Assembly (NCBI GenBank): GCA_963931865.1
Contig: OZ007510.1
Coordinates: forward strand, 1,573,205 to 1,637,204
From: Axinella damicornis
Lineage: Eukaryota; Porifera; Demospongiae; Axinellida; Axinellidae
Length of the DNA: 64,000 nucleotides
Direction of reading: 5' to 3'
Shown here in pieces: positions 45,101 to 59,200 of the stretch (position 1 is its first letter; every line of letters begins with the position of its first letter). The translations under genes were made by a program, and so were the position numbers. A model generated the notes under the pieces. The model was not told the origin of the DNA. It ran no database searches and saw nothing but the letters and a program-made list of their open reading frames with translations.

Positions 45101-48100
45101 CGAGAGCTGTGAGCGAACCTCAGCCTCCTTCTTCCCTTCAATGAGAATTAGGTATGTAGACTCCTTTGCTCGAGCACGACCCTTCGACTGGATATACGAT
45201 CGCAAATTCTGAGGAAAATCAAACCTGACAACCAGATTGCATTTCGGAACATCAACTCCCTCTTCTACAACACTGGTTGCAACCAAGAGGTTGAGCTTCT
45301 CCTTGCGAAACTTTTCAAGAATCTCATTCTGTTTCTTCACACTCATGTGCGCTTCTCTCCTCACGTAGGTCATGCCTTTCCCCGCATTGTGTCCGACTAT
45401 GTACTCACACTTAAGGTGCCGAAGGTCAGGGTCATCCCGGCTCTTCTGCATCAGTAGCTTTGTGAGGAGAGCTGCAGTGGTGCGACGCTCAACAAAAATG
45501 ATCCCTAGGAGACGGGTAACTGACTTCTTGCGAGCGTGGGTTCCGCCTGCAGCAGGTTGTGGTTTGGTAGATCCAACATTGACTTCTCCATCGGAGATCC
45601 CTGAGTCGCCAAGGTGGCGAAGCAGAGCTTGCACTTTGGGTGTAATGGGTACTCTTGCAAGCCAATTTGCTTTCAGCTTCTTGTCACTTTTCTCCACGAA
45701 TATCTGGAGATGAGTTCTCCCCAGGTGTAGCAGTGAATTCTCCCATCTACTTTCCACATCTTCGGCTTCGTCAACTACCCTTTCGATGTCTTGAAGAGCT
45801 TGCTTAGCAAAATCATGCGCACACCAGATTCCGAGATTCTCCAAAATGTGCAACCCATCGTCAAGGTGAAGTTTGACAAATTCATACACTCTCGTTTTCT
45901 GCTCCTTTTTGAAGGAGTTTAGGAAGTTCAGAGGATCCTCTAGAATTCGTCTCAGTTCACGGTCATCCCCACTGGAGGAATAGTGCAGAGTTTTCTCAAC
46001 TGGGTTGGTTGCATACTTGGCTACTTCAACCATATCTTTGGCAGTCTGTGATCGACATCTGAGTGTTTCTTCAAGAACTTTAATCTTTTTCTCTAAATCT
46101 CCCGGTTTGCACTTACTTGGAATCAAGGAAGCAGTTAAGCCCAAGAGTCGAGGGACCTCAATGTCATTCTTACAAGAATCGAAGACCTTCATAATCTGGA
46201 CATAGTCGTCGTTCTTAACAGCATGATGACACTCATCAAAGACAAGGAGATTTATTTGCCTCAAATGAACAAACCCGCGAAGCAACAAGTTCAAGAAAAT
46301 TGCTCGTGTCATGACCAGAACATGATGCTCGTCAAACTCTCGCAGCCACCGGTCGGGGAGCCACGAGTCCACATTCATATCTCCCGTGTATTCACCCACT
46401 TCCAAGTGGGTGTGGTTCTTAATGTAGCCGGATTGTTGATGAACGAGAGGTACTGTAGGCATAGAAAAGCAATTCATTGGCCATAAATGGTTGACTATTC
46501 GATGGCATAGCACAATTTGGACAATGACACAATATGTAACAGATGATGGAGTCAACTTAAGGTAGCACATACCCCTTTACCGTTAGGATACGTTATACCG
46601 TTAGGATACCTTTAACCGTTAGGATACCTTTACCATTAGGATACCTTTAACCGTCGGGGCCCTAGCTACCTTAAGGTAGCTCATACCCCTTTACCGTTAG
46701 GATACTTTTAACCGTCGGGGCCCCGGGGGTATGTGCTACCTTAAGGCTGATCACTACCATATAAAGCGTGTCCAAGAAGAGTATGTGGGTTCAAGAAGAG
46801 TATGTGCTGGTCATGTACACCTGTAGCTACAATGGCTTCATGTTGAGCAACACCAAGCATTAAGTACACTAAGCACATTGGTGCCTACACTAATTGATCT
46901 CACAATTAAATTTGCATGGTTATCTAGGTGGGTTGTTGGAATTCAGCCTTCTACAGTCATGTAAATTTCACTGAATGCAAGGAGGTACAGTTAACCCAGT
47001 TTGAAGGGGGCTACAAAAAACAAATTCAGGCAGTAGTAGAGGGCTGAATCTTTCCATTGTGTAGAGTAGTTCATCTATTTTCTGACGCCATCAAGCGGAC
47101 AATGCTCAGACATAGTAAGATAACCAACCGTACTTGGTGTGTTTTCTCATGAGGCAGTGAATAAGAAGCAAAAGAATTCAACAGCTTGTAGGCTATGCCA
47201 CAAATTGTTCTAATAGTCAATGCTATCAGGCCATCAACATTCGAAGGGCAACCTCTATCTTCTGGGCTGTATACTTCAATCGTTGGACATCATTCCACGA
47301 CCAGGCTTGATAAAATGCTGCTACACGGTCTACAGAGTTGAAGTGCAGTCGCACACAACAACAGTAGCAAATTAGAAACTACGGTGTGCATAGGATTAAC
47401 TCCCCATGTGGAACGTAGAAAGCATTAGGCCACTCCAAATTAGACTTCAGTTTCCCGTCCACACTTCTTAGAAATTGAATGCGGGCGGGCGGGCCATTAC
47501 CATTATTCATTACTGTGAATATAATTACCTGTACGGCCAAGCAGCAATGAATAAAGCAAAGATAACACAAGAAACCATAGATAACTGACATTGCGGTTGA
47601 AGCGCAGGCTAATAATGATGCAAAGAGCAATAATGGTCAACCATGCGGTCTTCTCTGGGTGGGGCGGGCGGAGGACGGGAAACTAAAGTTTAATTTGTAG
47701 TGGCCTTAGCGTTTGTAGGACCGTTGTTGCAAACAGTCCAGCAGTGTCAGATTTTTATGGTATCCGATGATTGATGGCGTACTCTACAGTTGCAATGGAG
47801 CAGCATCATAGCCCCCACCTCAAGCAGCCATTGGAGTAGCTGTCTGCGGTCTTTTGGTGCTATAGTCACAGTACAGGGTCTTTGACTGTGTGCACTTAAT
47901 TTGCTAACCCTGCCATAATATAGGCTTAGCCCCCCCCCCCCCCCCCCCCCCTTACCTGTGTTAACGAGAAACACGGTCCTCTGCGCGCCGTCGGTTCTAA
48001 ACCGTTCCAGGATCTGGTACGACAACTCTCGAATAAGCATCACTGCGATAAAGGTCTTGCCCGTCCCCGTGCCCAGGTTGACGATCGTGTTCTCGTTGAG

Positions 48101-48247
48101 AGACGCGTCCAGGAGCTCGAGTTGATACGGACGCGGCTTGATGGTACCTTCAGCCACCTCCTTCCCGCCATTTTTGTCTCTGGTTTTCCTCGAGGATGAC
48201 TGAGGCCTGCCTCCAACAGAGACAATAGTGCTGCCGGTCGCCATCAC
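39147..48247 (-). CDS. DICER1: Dicer ribonuclease
   Basis: Nine exons join in phase: 48247-47956, 46452-44931, 44662-44458, 44267-44061, 43878-43696, 43570-41429, 40078-39880, 39743-39668, 39291-39147, giving 1656 residues. It cuts double-stranded RNA into siRNA/miRNA duplexes. In order: helicase motif I ([15 protein letters not shown]), the DECH box ([12 protein letters not shown]), motif VI ([20 protein letters not shown]), and the dimerisation domain ([20 protein letters not shown]). Then come the PAZ domain ([34 protein letters not shown]), RNase IIIa ([28 protein letters not shown]), RNase IIIb ([31 protein letters not shown]), and a short C-terminal dsRBD ([20 protein letters not shown]). 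All four acidic catalytic positions are visible in both RNase III domains. Exon 6 is 2142 nt, unusually long here. Intron 1 has a G run at its donor. Confidence 0.97.
39422..39502. mobile_element. Foldback MITE with exact 9-bp duplication
   Basis: The ends are TAGCCTCGTTCCCAGGCCTC and its inverse, flanked by CACATGTAC on both sides. It is in the last Dicer intron. Confidence 0.88.
40158..40671. mobile_element. Non-autonomous element with GGGCCGGCGCC ends in a Dicer intron
   Basis: GGGCCGGCGCCAGC / GGCGCCGGCCC ends, plus an inner TGGTACGGCCA pair. The interior is related to the element at 20668-21245. No ORF. Confidence 0.75.
46557..46747. repeat. Foldback with repeated TACCGTTAGGATAC units, Dicer intron 1
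   Basis: CCTTAAGGTAGCACATACCC at the left is mirrored by GGGTATGTGCTACCTTAAGG at the right. Inside, TTACCGTTAGGATACCTTT-type units repeat about five times, with a second internal CTACCTTAAGGTAG palindrome. Confidence 0.85.
46748..47929. other. Rest of Dicer intron 1
   Basis: No supported gene. An inverted pair is visible: GTAGAAAGCATTAGGCCACTCCA..ACTTCAGTTTCCCGTCC at about 47412-47460 faces GGACGGGAAACTAAAGT..AGTGGCC at about 47673-47704. A small element of about 300 bp (47420-47705) is therefore probable. Confidence 0.5.
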
Positions 48248-48298
48248 GCCTCCCGGAGAAGCCTCAGGGGATTTCCCAATGACGTCACCGCGGGCATC
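48248..48298. promoter_or_regulatory. Shared 51-bp upstream region, Dicer / ALKBH6
   Basis: The divergent start codons are 51 bp apart. The gap contains AATGACGTCACCG, a full CRE-type site (TGACGTCA). No TATA box is seen. A bidirectional promoter is inferred from layout. Confidence 0.65.
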
Positions 48299-49764
<1,466 letters not shown>

Positions 49765-49915
49765 TGTACAACTGTCAGAAAATGTTTATAACATTCCTGT
49801 CCTGCAAACACCATGAGTGATTGTATTGAGCAGTGTTTATGATTTTCTTTTGTTATACTACAAGCAAGTTATTTCCCCACTAGCGTCATGTTTGCCGTAC
49901 TCTGCAATATTCTAT

Positions 49916-50034
49916 GGAAATTGGTTCCTGGACGTTGACGGTAGTTCGCAAACATGTATGCCTGAAGAAGATCACAAGACAGTCTTGAAATGTTGCAAAA
50001 TAACGAACTACCGTCAACGTCCAAGAACCAATTT
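49916..50034. repeat. Short inverted repeat between ALKBH6 and BRF1
   Basis: TTGGTTCCTGGACGTTGACG at the left and its near-complement CGTCAACGTCCAAGAACCAA at the right form arms of about 28 bp with a loop of about 55 nt. Confidence 0.85.
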
Positions 50035-50479
50035 CTATTCCCAACTATTGTGGATAAAAAGCTTTGTGGAAGCCCTGGCGATAGTGGCAGTTATCAACTC
50101 TCTTGTTAGACCACTCCACACAGACCCAGCATTCTATTTATTTTCTCACCACCCTTCCCATATGCTTCCCATGGCACATTTTCACCCCACTTCTAGTCAG
50201 ACCCTCCCACTTTCATGCTGTTTCATGCAGTGTGGAGGGGGTATTGTTGATGCGGTGTACTATTATGTCACAGACAAGGGCTGAAACATTTAGAAAATAG
50301 GTTTCGAGTTCTTTGATAAGGGCTGAGTTGAAACTGCAGACGTCGGAGGTATTATGTGATATTACATTCATATGACCTTTGACCTTTGGTATCGAATTCG
50401 GAGTGAGCGGTGATCTTCAAATGGGGAATGAACTAGACGGCACTATACCCTAGCGCTTAGTTATCTCGTCCTGACAGCG

Positions 50480-53233
50480 ATGTCTAAGCCGAAGGTGTGC
50501 TCCAACTGTGGAGGGGGAGAGATCGAGTACGATGCTGGACGGGGGGATGCGGTGTGCACCAGCTGCGGGTCGGTGCTAGAGGAGGACATCATCGTCTCGG
50601 AGGTCAGTTTCCAGGAACAGAGTAGCGGCGCCTCCTCTGTCGTTGGACAGTTCGTCTCTTCTGAGGGTAAGCTGCTTCACTCTGTCTGTGATCTGACAGT
50701 GAGTGAAAGAGGGCCACCTTGGAGATTTTTTTGCAAAATGAAATGTTTTGTGATTCTAAATGTTCTGAGACTTACAATTTTTGTCATGTATTTGATCATC
50801 AACAGGAGGGAAGGCACCTCTCAGTGGGACAGGTTTCCACCATGGAATGGGGAAGGACTCACGGGAAGTCACCCTGCAACAAGGCAAGCACTGTTTTGGT
50901 TTCCGTTAGCAACAGTACGTTAGCATCCGTATGCTACTGATCCTACTCCCATTAGTGGCATTTTTTGTACTGCACTGTAAATGATAAGCTAGATCTAGCT
51001 ACTTAGCGCTATAGCACATAGGTTGTCCTATAGGGCCATTCACTGGCATACATTCTTGCCATCTGGAAGCCCACAACACAAACAATCTGGACATAACATG
51101 CACATATTGGTGTTCCCACCTCTGGTGTTTGATTGCCTGCAATATGCAAAACGGCATACTGCAAGCAGTCATTATATTTAAAACTGCATTGTAGCAGTTA
51201 TAAGCTCACTACTGATGTAGCAAGACTGCGGTGGACAGACAAGCCAATGGTTACTAGAATATGATCATTCTGCATCTTGATCTGATCCATGCAGCCAAGA
51301 GGCGGCTGACTCAGCTGGGGAACATGTTGAAACTGAACCAGCACTGCATTGACACGGCCTTCATGTTCTTCAAGATGGCACTGCAGATGAACCTGACAAG
51401 GGGTCGCAAGTCCAGTATCGTTGACACAGCTTGCCTCTATCTGGTCTGCAGGAGTGAGGGCACACCACGTATCCTTCACAGCCCTACCTCGTTCCCATGC
51501 TGCCTGGGAACGAGGCTATCACAGCCCCAATTTGTATGTGGTAAATGGCCCTTTGTGTTTGATGTTAATTCTTTTTAGTGGTGATATAATATACCCGTTG
51601 TTGTAAACTTGTACCCATGCTGGCAGAGTGAAAAATAGTGGTCTGGGAATGAGCCTACCATTTGCATTCATTCATGGTACTCCTTGACTGCCGTCCCCAG
51701 ACCTCCTGCTAGACTTCAGTGATGTGCTGCAGGTGAGTGGGCACACCTGTCTTGAGTAACTACTCTTGCATACTTCCGTACATGTGTGTATTCTTGAGGG
51801 TCCACCAGGTTTGGTCCGACTCCAAAATGGATGATTTGTAAGATCCTCACTTGTAACAGACAGTAGGCACTTTGAATCTTGTCTGAAATTGGATCATCCG
51901 ATTACGGATGAGCATTGCTGCTTCCACAAATGAAAGTCTAATGCCGTTAGATTCTATATTTGGAAGACACAGTAGCAACTAGATCTGAAACTGGATCTGA
52001 AACTGGATCGCACAGATCGTTCACTCTGCCAACTTTTCACTGCTATATAGGATAAAGGAGCACATAATTATGAAATCATCAGTAAATCATTCACAGTTGG
52101 ATGATTTGAAGCACTTACAAATCGTTGATATTTGAAGGGGAACACATACCTCTGGTGCACCCTGCGAGTCTGCTCAAAGTCTCGTATTCTTACCCTGCAG
52201 ATCAATGTGTACGCTCTTGGCAGGGCCTACCTGAAGCTCTCTAATGCTCTGCACATCAACCCTCCAGCAATAGGTAGGCAGTATTATGGCTTGCTATTAT
52301 AAGAGGGGATGTGTACATGATTGAGTTAGGGGGTGGTAGCACGGATCAATGCTCCAGCTGCTTGAACACGGGCTGATTGCTGTGACATTGTTGACTCATT
52401 ATGTTATCTATAGCCCTTCACCTTTTGCCATGCCCTGCAAATACTTGCACCAGACTGGCCGCACAACTAGTGTTGATTGCCGTCCTGTTGAGTGCTTTGC
52501 CAACACTTTGAGGTTTGACATTTGATTCTTCTCTCCCTGGCAGACCCGTGTCTTTATATCCACCGGTTTGCACATAAACTAGAGTTGGGGGACAAGACGC
52601 ATGAAGTCTCCATGACAGCACTGCGACTGGTGGCTAGGATGAAGAGGGACTGGATCCACCATGGGAGGAGGCCCGCTGGGCTCTGTGGTGCAGGTGGGAG
52701 GGACGAGGGGAACGGAATCTAGACCCATTGATCTCCGTAGTACAAGTGGGAGGGTCAAGATGATCCAGAACAGTGACTAAATCCACTAAATCTGTGTGGC
52801 ATAGGAGGAACGTTTCCTAAATGTACTTGTTCCCAGGCCATTCCCACTGCCAGTATTTGCAGTACTTGCGGTGGGAATGGCCTTGGAACGAGGCTAAATG
52901 GAGACTAGTTGATGTGTCCTTGCTTGTGCTTAGCACTGCTGGTGTCTGCCCGGTTGCACAACTTCAACCGCAGTGTGAAGGAGGTGGCTAGGGTTGTGAA
53001 GCTCTCAGACGGGACCATCCGCAAGCGGCTAGGAGACTTCCGGGACACACCTTCCAGTCGACTGACCATCGATGAGTTCCTTAAGATTGACCTGGAACAG
53101 GAGCACGACCCACCCAGCTTTACTGAGGCAAAGAAGAGAGCAAAACATCATCAGGTGTAAATTCGTTCCACCTACCTCTAATTTCGATTACTTGAAGGTC
53201 CAGTGCTCAAAATATCAGCAGTGTGGACCTGGA

Positions 53234-53267
<34 letters not shown>

Positions 53268-56193
53268 GGACGGATGGACAGAGGGATGAATGGATGGAGG
53301 GATGGAGGGATGGAGTGACAGACAAACGGAGGGAAGGACTGATTGAATTTTGGGGTCTCAAAGCTTCTTGGTTTCTCAGGCCCATTTCTCATCATTGACT
53401 GGATAGGCAGGCTTTCAATGCACACGCTAGGTTACATGGTGTGATCAAGATTATGTTATTTCTTCCCAGTTGACCCGTCAAGCCTGAAAATTGGCCCCAC
53501 ATCTCTTTCTCTCCTTAAAATAAGGTGTATGGTAGGAGGACATCCACCAGCTGTAGACCTCCTGGTATAGTTGGTTAATTTCAGCTGTCAGAATATTGCT
53601 TCACTATATCCTTTGTTCAGGTGGCAGGTGAAGCTGACCAATCCAAAGATGACAAGGAGAGTGATAGCACAGACAGTGAGGATGACCTGGAGTTGGAGGA
53701 TGAAGGAGGGGGAGGAGGGTTTGGTGGCATCAGGATGAGCTCTGTGCAGGAGGTGATTGCAAAGGCACGGTTTGCCGAGGCATTCAATATTGGACCAACC
53801 GTGGGGCTATCCAATGACCTGGATGATCTGGTCAAACTTGTGGATGAGGAGCAACAGGAGGAAGAGGGAAAGAGTACGTCAACGAACTAAATTGCAGAAC
53901 CCCATTCCCATACCTTATTCCAGTCCCTGTTCTCTGCCAAGCAGACTGTGACCAGTTTGATGTATATTCTGTACAGGTGCACTTGAGTTGGAGAACTCCA
54001 CAGAAGGAGAACTCAGTTTGGAGGGCATTGACGATCAGGAGATGGACAATGTGAGTGGTATCCTGTGTGATGAAGATGTGTACAGGTGATGAATTCCTTG
54101 TCTTCGTGTGCATGCAGATGCTACTGTCAGAGGATGAAGTGAAGATTAAAACTCAACTCTGGTTTGCTGAAAATGCTGATTTCCTCAAAGAACAAGAAGG
54201 TGGGGAACGAGGCTAATGTGTGTAGCCTACACCACTCGAGTGACCTGGGAACGAGGCTAGAACATGTGTACAGTATAGTTAGAACTGTAAGATTTTCTGC
54301 TATTTCATCACAGAAAGACGGCAAAGACTTGCTGCCATCAAAGCTGCTAAAGGAGACAAACCAAAGCGGGTTGGTAAAAGTATTACTAAGGAGAGTAGGT
54401 CTTAGTCTATTGAATTTTCATTCGCTCAGGAAGTTGGGGAGGGGCGTACACCCTACACCACTCCCCCAACTTCCTGAGCGATAGAAATTTGATCTAGCTC
54501 TATAGACTAAGTAGGTCTCTAGGGAGTGTGGATGGTAATTTGGGGGCATGGCAAAACCTTTCGTATAGCCAGAGATGAGATAGTCCAACTCCAGGTATGT
54601 AGCCAGGCTCATGGTGTGTTCTGCTCTGCTCTCCGTCAGAGGGTCAACCGTAAGAAGCAGAAGACACCCTACCAGCCAGCTAGCACTGCTGGAGAGGCCA
54701 TCGAAAGAATGCTTGTTGAAAAGAAGATCTCGAGCAAGATCAACTATGATGTTCTCAGGGATTTGGACAAGGGGCTCAGCAATAATGGCTCCACGATTGC
54801 TGGTGCTTCAGTAACTATGCCACAGGCTGATCAGGCACTGGCTGGAGAAAGTAGTTTGACTGGTTTATCCAGTTCAGCAGGTGTACTTCCACCTGTAACA
54901 ACTGAGGACACCTCACCACTGACTATCAAGAGATCACCCTCTTCTGGAAGTGGTGGGAGACTGCCTTCCCTCAGCACAAGAAAGAGAACATTCACCTCTC
55001 TTAGTGGAGTGTCAACCCACGGCATTCAACCCGCAAGAAAGTAAGGAGTCTATCTTATACATTGTATATAGCTGGTTATCCTCGAACCCCAGGTACTGTG
55101 GGGAGGATATTTGTGAGGGCCTGGGAACAAGGCTGATAGCTCAAGTGAGTCACTGAGCAAGTATAGAAAGGCTATAGCCAATGTGACTGCTTCTTGTAGC
55201 CATAGTGGTCCCATCTCCCAGTCACCCCATTGTAGCTGGCGATGCCTGCATTAGCCGGAGTGAGCTCCCTGTGCAGCTGGTAACTCTAGCCTCGTTCCCA
55301 GGCCCGAGATGGGGCCTGGGAACGAGACTACTGGTAACTCTAAAGTGACACTTAGCATAGTGAACTAAGGGAGATGAGATTGCAGCCTTGTACTCATACC
55401 CAGTCCCACACGTGAAACCGTGTTCCGCGTGTGGGCCTGGGTACGAGGCTAGTGAGATTGTTGGTGCTGACTCTTTCCTGCGTACTATTCATACAGATTT
55501 TCCAGAACCAATTCTCCTTTGGATACCAAACCTTCAGTGAGTTGATTCCTCTTTGTGATGCTTCTTATACTCATGTGCTTTGTGGCCTTCAGATACCTGT
55601 CCCAGAAACTGACTCCATGTTACAAGCATCGCCAGAAAGACGGAGAACTGCTTCACCCAGTAATCAAAGAAATGCTCTGCCACTTGTCAGAACTGATGAT
55701 CTTGACAGCCAACCACCAGACACGAGCCCTCCATTGAAAGGTACTGAATCTAGTGATGACTTGTTACTTGTGAGTACTAGAGAGCCCAGTCTTGGCAAGT
55801 CTCTAGTTATGAGTTCCTTGCAGTATAGAACAAGGATACATGTAGACTAAGAACTGTCCACCAAACAGCCTTCTCAATAATTATGAAAGCATTATAGTCT
55901 TGCTGACATGTAGCAGGTGCAAAATAAACTAGGCTTTGCCTTTTCACCTCCAGTACCAGACGTAATAGAAGAGAGTGGTCCTGTGCAGTACTGTGAGGAT
56001 GTGGAGGAAGGGCTTGATGATGAGGACATGGACGAGCTTGCATACGACGGAGACCCTCTGCTTAACAGTGATTATGAGGAAGAGGGTATGTCATTGGTTA
56101 CAGTAGCTGGTAACTTGTCACCATGGTAACAGAGTGATTGTGATCTTCCAACATGCAGCTGGTGATCAAGACGATGAAGACTATGACAATTAA
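50480..56193 (+). CDS. BRF1: BRF1, TFIIIB subunit for RNA polymerase III
   Basis: Exons 50480-50666, 50806-50883, 51295-51468, 51701-51732, 52201-52273, 52544-52693 and 52934-53154 join in phase. Others start near 53622, 53977, 54118, 54314, 54641, 55598 and 55951, and the last is 56159-56193. BRF1 bridges TBP, TFIIIC and Pol III at tRNA and 5S promoters. Visible features are the zinc ribbon ([20 protein letters not shown]), two cyclin-fold repeats ([66 protein letters not shown]), the TBP-binding homology block II ([40 protein letters not shown]), and the acidic C-terminus ([20 protein letters not shown] ... DQDDEDYDN). Intron 2 appears to be GC-AG (CAAG|GCAAGC). Exact borders around 54.37-54.64 and 55.04-55.6 kb are uncertain. 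Confidence 0.95.
51485..51518. mobile_element. Tiny TAGCCTCG-family foldback with exact 9-bp duplication
   Basis: TACCTCGTTCCCATGC / GCCTGGGAACGAGGCTA, flanked by TCACAGCCC on both sides. It starts 17 bp after the donor of BRF1 exon 3. At 34 bp it is the shortest copy and consists of little more than the two ends. Confidence 0.85.
52825..52896. mobile_element. Foldback MITE in a BRF1 intron
   Basis: CTTGTTCCCAGGCCATTCCC / GGGAATGGCCTTGGAACGAG arms. Flanking duplication not clear. Confidence 0.7.
54384..54515. repeat. Inverted repeat at a BRF1 exon border
   Basis: TCGCTCAGGAAGTTGGGG at the left and CCCCAACTTCCTGAGCGA at the right. The wider arms (AGTAGGTCTTAGTCTAT / ATAGACTAAGTAGGTC) start within about 30 bp of the likely exon end at 54371. 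Confidence 0.8.
55286..55330. mobile_element. Short TAGCCTCG-family foldback with flanking duplication
   Basis: TAGCCTCGTTCCCAGGCCC / GGGCCTGGGAACGAGACTA, flanked by CTGGTAACTC on both sides. It is in a BRF1 intron. A second copy at about 55384-55451 has near-identical flanks (ATGAGATTG / GTGAGATTG). Confidence 0.85.
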
Positions 56194-56266
56194 TACAGTG
56201 ATAGATCCGCATATCAATCCATCATTTTGTTGGCTGTTGTTATTCATTTTTACTATATCGATCATT

Positions 56267-59200
56267 TCAAGTGTCATCAGTTGTCTCATTGGTCTGCTGA
56301 TCATCCTGTGCTGGTGAGCAGCTGCTATTCCTGTTCTGCTGATGCTGATCATCCTGTGCTGGTGAGCAGCTGCTACTCCTGTTCTGCTGATCATCCTGTG
56401 CTGGTGAGCAGCTGCTATTCCTGTTCTCCTGCATCTTAGACAACAGTCTCTGAACACACGTTGCACTCGCCTGCTTCAAGTCGTGCTGCAGAGGTACGTG
56501 GAATCAGTGTTCAAGGCTGAATGCATAAAGCACATAAATGGGGGATGAATGGTTTATTCAAGCCTGTTTTTGTTGCACGTAAATTGGTGAAAGTTGTGCA
56601 GGATTGAGTGCAAACATATTATACCTGGAGTATGTGTACTCCTCCCATGGAGACCACAGCCAGCTCTGAGAGGCCATCGTGGGTGAGGTCACCGTACCAC
56701 ACCTGGTGGATGGGGTGGGCAAAGTTGCGCTGCCATGTCAGCTCAAACTGTGAGCAGGAATGCGAGTCTGGAGCACTAGGAACGCCACCTGCACACATCG
56801 CAAGTGTGGGGGGATGAGAGAATTATAAGGCATATGCACAGTACCAACTCCATTCATACTACTGGAAGGTTTCTACTAACCAGTTTCATGGAGACGGTAA
56901 ACCAAAACTTCCTGCAGGTATACAAAGAACGTTTGTAAGCCATACAGTCAGCAAATCCAGTCACCCAACTGCATGACCCCCACTGCATGGACGCCTACCT
57001 TGCCATAGGTGCCTAGAATCAACTCCTTCCGTCCATCCCAGTTCACATCTGCCACCTCGGCACATAGCACACTGTCATGCAGGTGAGACTGAGGGAGAAA
57101 CAGTGGCCTGCTGAAACCATTCTCCAGCACATTCCTGCAGTTGGGAGACGATTCTTGGTGAATCCTTTGTCCTTTTGGCAGAAAACATGCAGAAGTAAAT
57201 TTGGCTTTTAAAATTTGAAACTGGAACTAAATCTCTGTACATTACTGTAAAACAATATCTGCATTTTCCACTGATAACTGCATTTCCAAATTTACTTCTG
57301 CATGTTTTCTGCCAAAAGGTTGCCATAGTTAAATAACTGAACATTGTCAAGTGATGGCGGGAACCCAACTAAAATCATTCCAGAATCTACAAACTACTTA
57401 CAGAAATACTGCTCCCAGCTCAATAGCAGATCCCACAAGGAGATGGTAGTCGTCTATACTTTCTAAGGAGCATAAGAAATCGAGAGAGAGCATGGTACAG
57501 TGAATGAGCACACTGTCATACTAGCAAGACTGTGTGTGTCTACATATTCATACCCGAGGTCTGAACTCCACTTTTGCAAGTGAAGAACTTGACTGAAGTG
57601 ATGGGACCATCAATCATCTTTGTGCTCCAACACTTCAGCATATCTGCACACGCAAAGAAATTGGGGTGGGGTGGGGGGAGAGAGAGATCAATACTTGTAG
57701 ACTAATGACTCACAAGGCAAATCTCTTACTGTTTGAGGTCAGGTCTACCAGAGCACACTGGAGATAGCCTGTTTGGCATCCAAGACTGGTAATTCGCTGG
57801 AAACCAACAAGCTTGATATCCATGTAGGTCACACTGCTGGGGAGGTCTTGTAGCTCAGGAAACCAGCCATTGGATGGCTCCTCTTGAAAAGACAGCTGCA
57901 CACATACAGAGAACAAAGGTGGTTTTGCAATTGAGAATGATCGCTTCTTACATAATGGCATTTACAGTAGTACATTACATATTGTGTGTCGGTGGCATCT
58001 CTACATAATTATAGAGTCAGAGTCTATCAGCTCTTCAGTTACTGCATGCTGGAAAGAAGTTTGCTTGGTACCATCCAAGCACAAACCTAGGGGCCTACAA
58101 CAACTATATATTAGATGTACCTCTGAGAGACATTCTTCTCGGTATAAGTGCACCTTGAGGTCATCTCCTGCTAGAAGGAACACAGTCTCCCACTTATCAT
58201 CAGCAAAAATCCTGCAACAAGAGCGAGGTACTAATAAGGAGGTTCACACAGAGTCGAGCCATGTCACTCACTGGGTGTGTGTTAGCTGGAAGGGGATGAA
58301 TTTCAGGTTCAAGGGTTGCCAGTCCTCTGTATACAGAGATTCATGTAGATCAAAGTCAATGAAGATGTATGTATGTAAGTGCTGTGGGTGGCCATATGGG
58401 AAGACTGACAGTAGCTTGCTCACCTGCAATTTTTTCCCACTGAAAGGGTTCGTTTGGATCACAGTGGATCCCATACAAGTTAAAGAATATCTCCTTAGGT
58501 TCTGAGTCTCTCTGCACAAAGTAGAGACTTTAGAGTGGAGGCAATACTCCATGGAACCAACACAGATTTGGGAATACCTTGATCAGCGTTACACCAAAGA
58601 TGAGCCCTTTAGGTTCTTTCACAAACGCATCAATGGAGATCACTTCCGCATCACCTGGTGTGCATCAGCATGTATGTACGTGTATGTGGGAATGTTGGTA
58701 TGTTTCATGAATGGTATGGAACAATGTATTTCATTGGTTAGGTTTTGTGAGTGATATAGTGCAACAAGAGTTTGCACAAAAGGAGCAGACAAAATATCAT
58801 GCACGTTACTGAAACAATTATTGTTAAACAGCCACGGTCCATGTTTTGGTAATAATCAAAGTTTTGTGGATGTTGAAACAATGTATGCTTTTGGTTAAGT
58901 TTTGGGAGTGATAGTGAAACTTATATTTTCACAACAAGAGTTTGCACAAAAGGAGCAGACAACATACCATGCACTGTTACTGAAACAGTTATTGTTAAAC
59001 AGCCACGTACTGTCCATGTTTTGGTAATAATCAAAGTTTTGTGGATGTTGAAACAATGTATGCTTTTGGTTAAGTTTTGGGAGTGATAGTGAAACTTATA
59101 TTTTCACAACAAGAGTTTGCACAAAAGGAGCAGACAACATACCATGCACTGTTACTGAAACAGTTATTGTTAAACAGCCACGTACTGTCCATGTTTTGGT

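Noticed and set aside
56098..56479. Repeat-containing ORFs on both strands as an independent small gene
   Set aside because: The minus frame is explained as the last KPTN exon, since the helix HDLKQAS..VQRLL matches the kaptin end. The plus frame is its shadow.
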